A DNA stretch of 64,000 bases from Bradyrhizobium jicamae (GTDB lineage: Bacteria > Pseudomonadota > Alphaproteobacteria > Rhizobiales > Xanthobacteraceae), in contig NZ_JAFCJX010000027.1 in assembly GCF_018130695.1 (NCBI RefSeq), forward strand, positions 52,277-116,276, read 5' to 3'. A program made the translations under genes and the position numbers. Below the pieces are notes generated by a model, which saw nothing but the letters and a program-made list of their open reading frames with translations, was not told the origin of the DNA and did not search any database. Below, piece by piece: positions 62,456-64,000 of this stretch. Each line of letters begins with the position of its first letter. Position 1 is the stretch's first letter.

Positions 62456-63507
62456 GCCGGCACCGGCGCGGCCGCATCCAGAAGCTGCTCGGCCTTGAGA
62501 TCGCGCCACAGCGCTGACGGTACCTGGCTCGACAACGCGGCCACGTTGCGTTCGACCTCCTGCGGATTGTGCGCGCCGAGCACGACGCTGGCCACCGCCG
62601 GATGGCCCAGCGCGAAATGCAGCGCCGCGGTCGGCAACGGCACCTGGTGGGCCGCGCAGACGCGCTCGATCCGCGCCACCTTCTGCATCACCTCGGGCGG
62701 CGCGTCGCGGTAATTATATTTGGCGCCGCTGACGGCGCCGGTGGCGAGAATGCCGGAATTGAAGACGCCGCCGAGCATCACGCCGATGCCCTGCTGCAAT
62801 GCCAGCGGCAGGAATTCGGCAAGTGCCGGCTGTTCCAGCAGCGAATAGCGGCCGGCGAGCAGCATGGTGTCGAAGGTCCCGGCCTTCGCGAAGCGCACGC
62901 ACATGTCGGCCTCGTTGACGCCGATCCCGATGCCGGCGACGACACGCTCGCTGCGGAGCTTGTCGAGCGCGACATAGGCGCCTTCCATCGCCTCGCGAAA
63001 GCGCTGCTCGATCATGTCGGCACCGTGGGTCCAGACGTCGACGTCGTGGATCAGCAGCAGGTCCAGCCGGTCGGTGCCGAGCCGCAGCAGCGACTGCTCC
63101 ACCGAGCGCATCGTGCCGTCATAGGAATAGTCGACCACCGCGCGATGCGGTGCGCCACCGACAAAATTGGAACCGTCGCCGCGGCCCTGGAACGGATCCA
63201 TCCAGCGCCCGACCTTGGTGCAGAGCACGATATCCTGGCGCGGGACGCGGCGGATCGCGGTACCGCAGCGATGCTCGGACAGGCCGTGGCCGTACAGCGG
63301 CGAAGTATCGAGCAGGTTGACGCCGAGCGCGAAGGCGCGTTCCGCGGCCGAGATCGCGGCCGTGTCGTCGAGCCTGGCGAAGAGATCGCCGAGCGGCGCG
63401 GTTCCGAAGCCGAGGATCGAGACGTCGAGCCCGGTGCGGCCGAGCTTGCGGCGCGGCAGGGTTGGTGCGTTTGAGGATGTTGTCTGATTGGTCATACTTC
63501 CGCCCAT
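62452..63507 (-). CDS. Aldo/keto reductase, L-fucose (D-threo-aldose) dehydrogenase-like
   Basis: The 351-residue protein has the aldo/keto reductase barrel with the tetrad Asp and Tyr in NLLDTSPLYGHGLSEHRCG, Lys in VLCTKVGR, and His in LLLIHDVDVWTHG. The longer inserts (GRWMDPFQGRGDGSNFVGGAPHRAVVDYSYDG) and GDLFARLDD match the D-threo-aldose 1-dehydrogenase/L-fucose dehydrogenase group, which oxidise C1 of L-fucose to the lactone. The start may be 63507 or four codons later (63495). First gene of a two-gene operon with the lactonase. Later L-fucose steps are not in the window. Confidence 0.9.
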   Translation of the reverse strand: MGGSMTNQTTSSNAPTLPRRKLGRTGLDVSILGFGTAPLGDLFARLDDTAAISAAERAFALGVNLLDTSPLYGHGLSEHRCGTAIRRVPRQDIVLCTKVGRWMDPFQGRGDGSNFVGGAPHRAVVDYSYDGTMRSVEQSLLRLGTDRLDLLLIHDVDVWTHGADMIEQRFREAMEGAYVALDKLRSERVVAGIGIGVNEADMCVRFAKAGTFDTMLLAGRYSLLEQPALAEFLPLALQQGIGVMLGGVFNSGILATGAVSGAKYNYRDAPPEVMQKVARIERVCAAHQVPLPTAALHFALGHPAVASVVLGAHNPQEVERNVAALSSQVPSALWRDLKAEQLLDAAAPVPA

Positions 63508-63605
63508 GCATTCTTCTTGCTTGCGGTCAGACTATCGTCCTTGGCCGCAAAGGTGAAGCCGGCCCCGCTTCCGTCGTCTTGGACGGCCGGAGTTTTGCCA
63601 AGCCC

Positions 63606-63736
63606 TCGGTGTCATCACCCGCGCATGCGGGTGATCCAGTATTCCAGAGACGTTTGTGATTGAGCCGAGAAGCCGCGGCGTACTGGGTCGCCCGGTCCTT
63701 GTGCGCAATTGCGCACAGGCCGGGCGATGACACCGA
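63606..63736. repeat. Palindromic intergenic repeat (TCGGTGTCATC family)
   Basis: TCGGTGTCATC (63606-63616) and GATGACACCGA (63726-63736) are perfect 11-bp complements. Inside lie ATCACCCGCGCATGCGGGTGAT and a right-hand hairpin GTGCGCAATTGCGCAC with CCGGTCC/GGCCGG flanks. Start of a gene-free stretch that runs to the window end. Confidence 0.85.
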
Positions 63737-63798
63737 ATGTGAGGATACAGCTTCGCATTCTCGCGACATGATCTGCCCGAGTTTTTCCGTTCGTTCCG

Positions 63799-64000
63799 CC
63801 CTCTTTCCTTGAAGAGGGCGCAGGGAAGACCGGGTGCACGCTGCACCCGAGGTCCCATGTGCCATGAGTAGAAAGCGGTGCACACGGGCATACAAATGCA
63901 GCGGAGGCACGCCGGCCTTCCCTGCGCGATGGCTTTACGGCTTATACGTGCTCGCCCTGGTGAGACTCTGCTTTTGTGCCACCATCATCCGCGATCGGCT
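63799..64000. other. Structured element with multi-branch folding, no gene
   Basis: An 11-bp perfect long-range stem pairs GCGCAGGGAAG (63818-63828) with CTTCCCTGCGC (63917-63927). Inside it are CGGGTGCA-CGC-TGCACCCG (63831-63849) and CCCATGTGC/GCACACGGG (63854-63888, one mismatch). To its left is CCCTCTT-N6-AAGAGGG (63799-63818). A less structured tail (ACGGCTTATACGTGCTCGCC...) runs to the edge. I recall near-identical sequences scattered in bradyrhizobial genomes and sometimes called as small ORFs. Open frames here are Arg/Cys-rich without ribosome binding sites. It may be a mobile repeat or an RNA. Confidence 0.45.

Noticed and set aside
63527..63910. Small ORFs at the right edge
   Set aside because: They lie within palindromic and structured repeat DNA, are Arg/Cys-rich, differ in every frame and lack ribosome binding sites.

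Overview
The window is GC-rich chromosomal DNA that looks like a Bradyrhizobium or close relative (Alphaproteobacteria, Nitrobacteraceae). The signs are the codon bias, the type-A PutA paired with a divergent Lrp-type PutR, and many CoA-linked and aromatic-acid genes. Several families of imperfect palindromic intergenic repeats also fit (CGTCATTGCGAG..., GTAGGGTGGGCAAAG..., CGTCATGCCCGGG..., a double CTCTCCCC hairpin). No tRNA, rRNA, IS element, prophage or CRISPR array was seen.

Layout. 1-1000: a HigBA-like toxin-antitoxin pair and a cold-shock protein. 1135-4000: an exported TPR protein and an exported protein of unknown function. 4029-7620: proline catabolism (putR/putA). 7855-12768: a class III CoA-transferase, a GST, a small membrane protein, an AAHS-type MFS transporter and a PhzS-like flavin hydroxylase. 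12971-18000: an exported protein with one CxxCH haem motif, a membrane coiled-coil protein with a clear terminator, a cNMP-binding/metallo-hydrolase pair and a second GST. 18059-20115: a LemA/TPM-domain trio. 20256-23470: a crotonase-fold protein and two acyl-CoA dehydrogenases in one operon. 23580-25907: a lone CoxL-type molybdenum hydroxylase subunit. 26155-32453: a DapA-family enzyme with an epimerase/dehydratase, phosphoglucomutase and an M1 aminopeptidase. 32559-36844: a CSS/EAL phosphodiesterase and a beta-glucan-active GH16/GH1 operon. 36847-40425: a two-component flavin monooxygenase with maleylacetate reductase and a divergent MarR regulator. 40435-42295: an AraC regulator and an alpha/beta hydrolase.

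42486-50220 is a coherent sugar-acid module. One operon encodes TRAP binding protein, fused DctQM, GntR regulator and UxuA; the divergent one encodes RspB-like dehydrogenase and UxuB. RspB could oxidise L-gulonate to fructuronate, UxuB reduce it to D-mannonate, and UxuA dehydrate that to 2-keto-3-deoxygluconate, with the TRAP system as importer. Repeated GTATCC/GGATAC dyads in the divergent promoter region look like the GntR operators.

50190-55962 holds a flavin monooxygenase, a cupin, an AraC regulator, a Tat-exported VOC protein, and a cytoplasmic HtrA-like protein that has lost the catalytic His and Ser and is translationally coupled to a small LuxR-type HTH protein. 56129-59016 is a two-component system flanked by two secreted low-complexity proteins (Gly/Tyr-rich and Gly/His-rich). 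59151-63507 holds Tex and an L-fucose-type dehydrogenase/lactonase operon. The window ends in repeat DNA that folds into a multi-branched structure of unknown role.

The items that seem least explained are the pseudo-HtrA/LuxR pair, the Gly-rich/two-component block and the structured repeat at the right edge.
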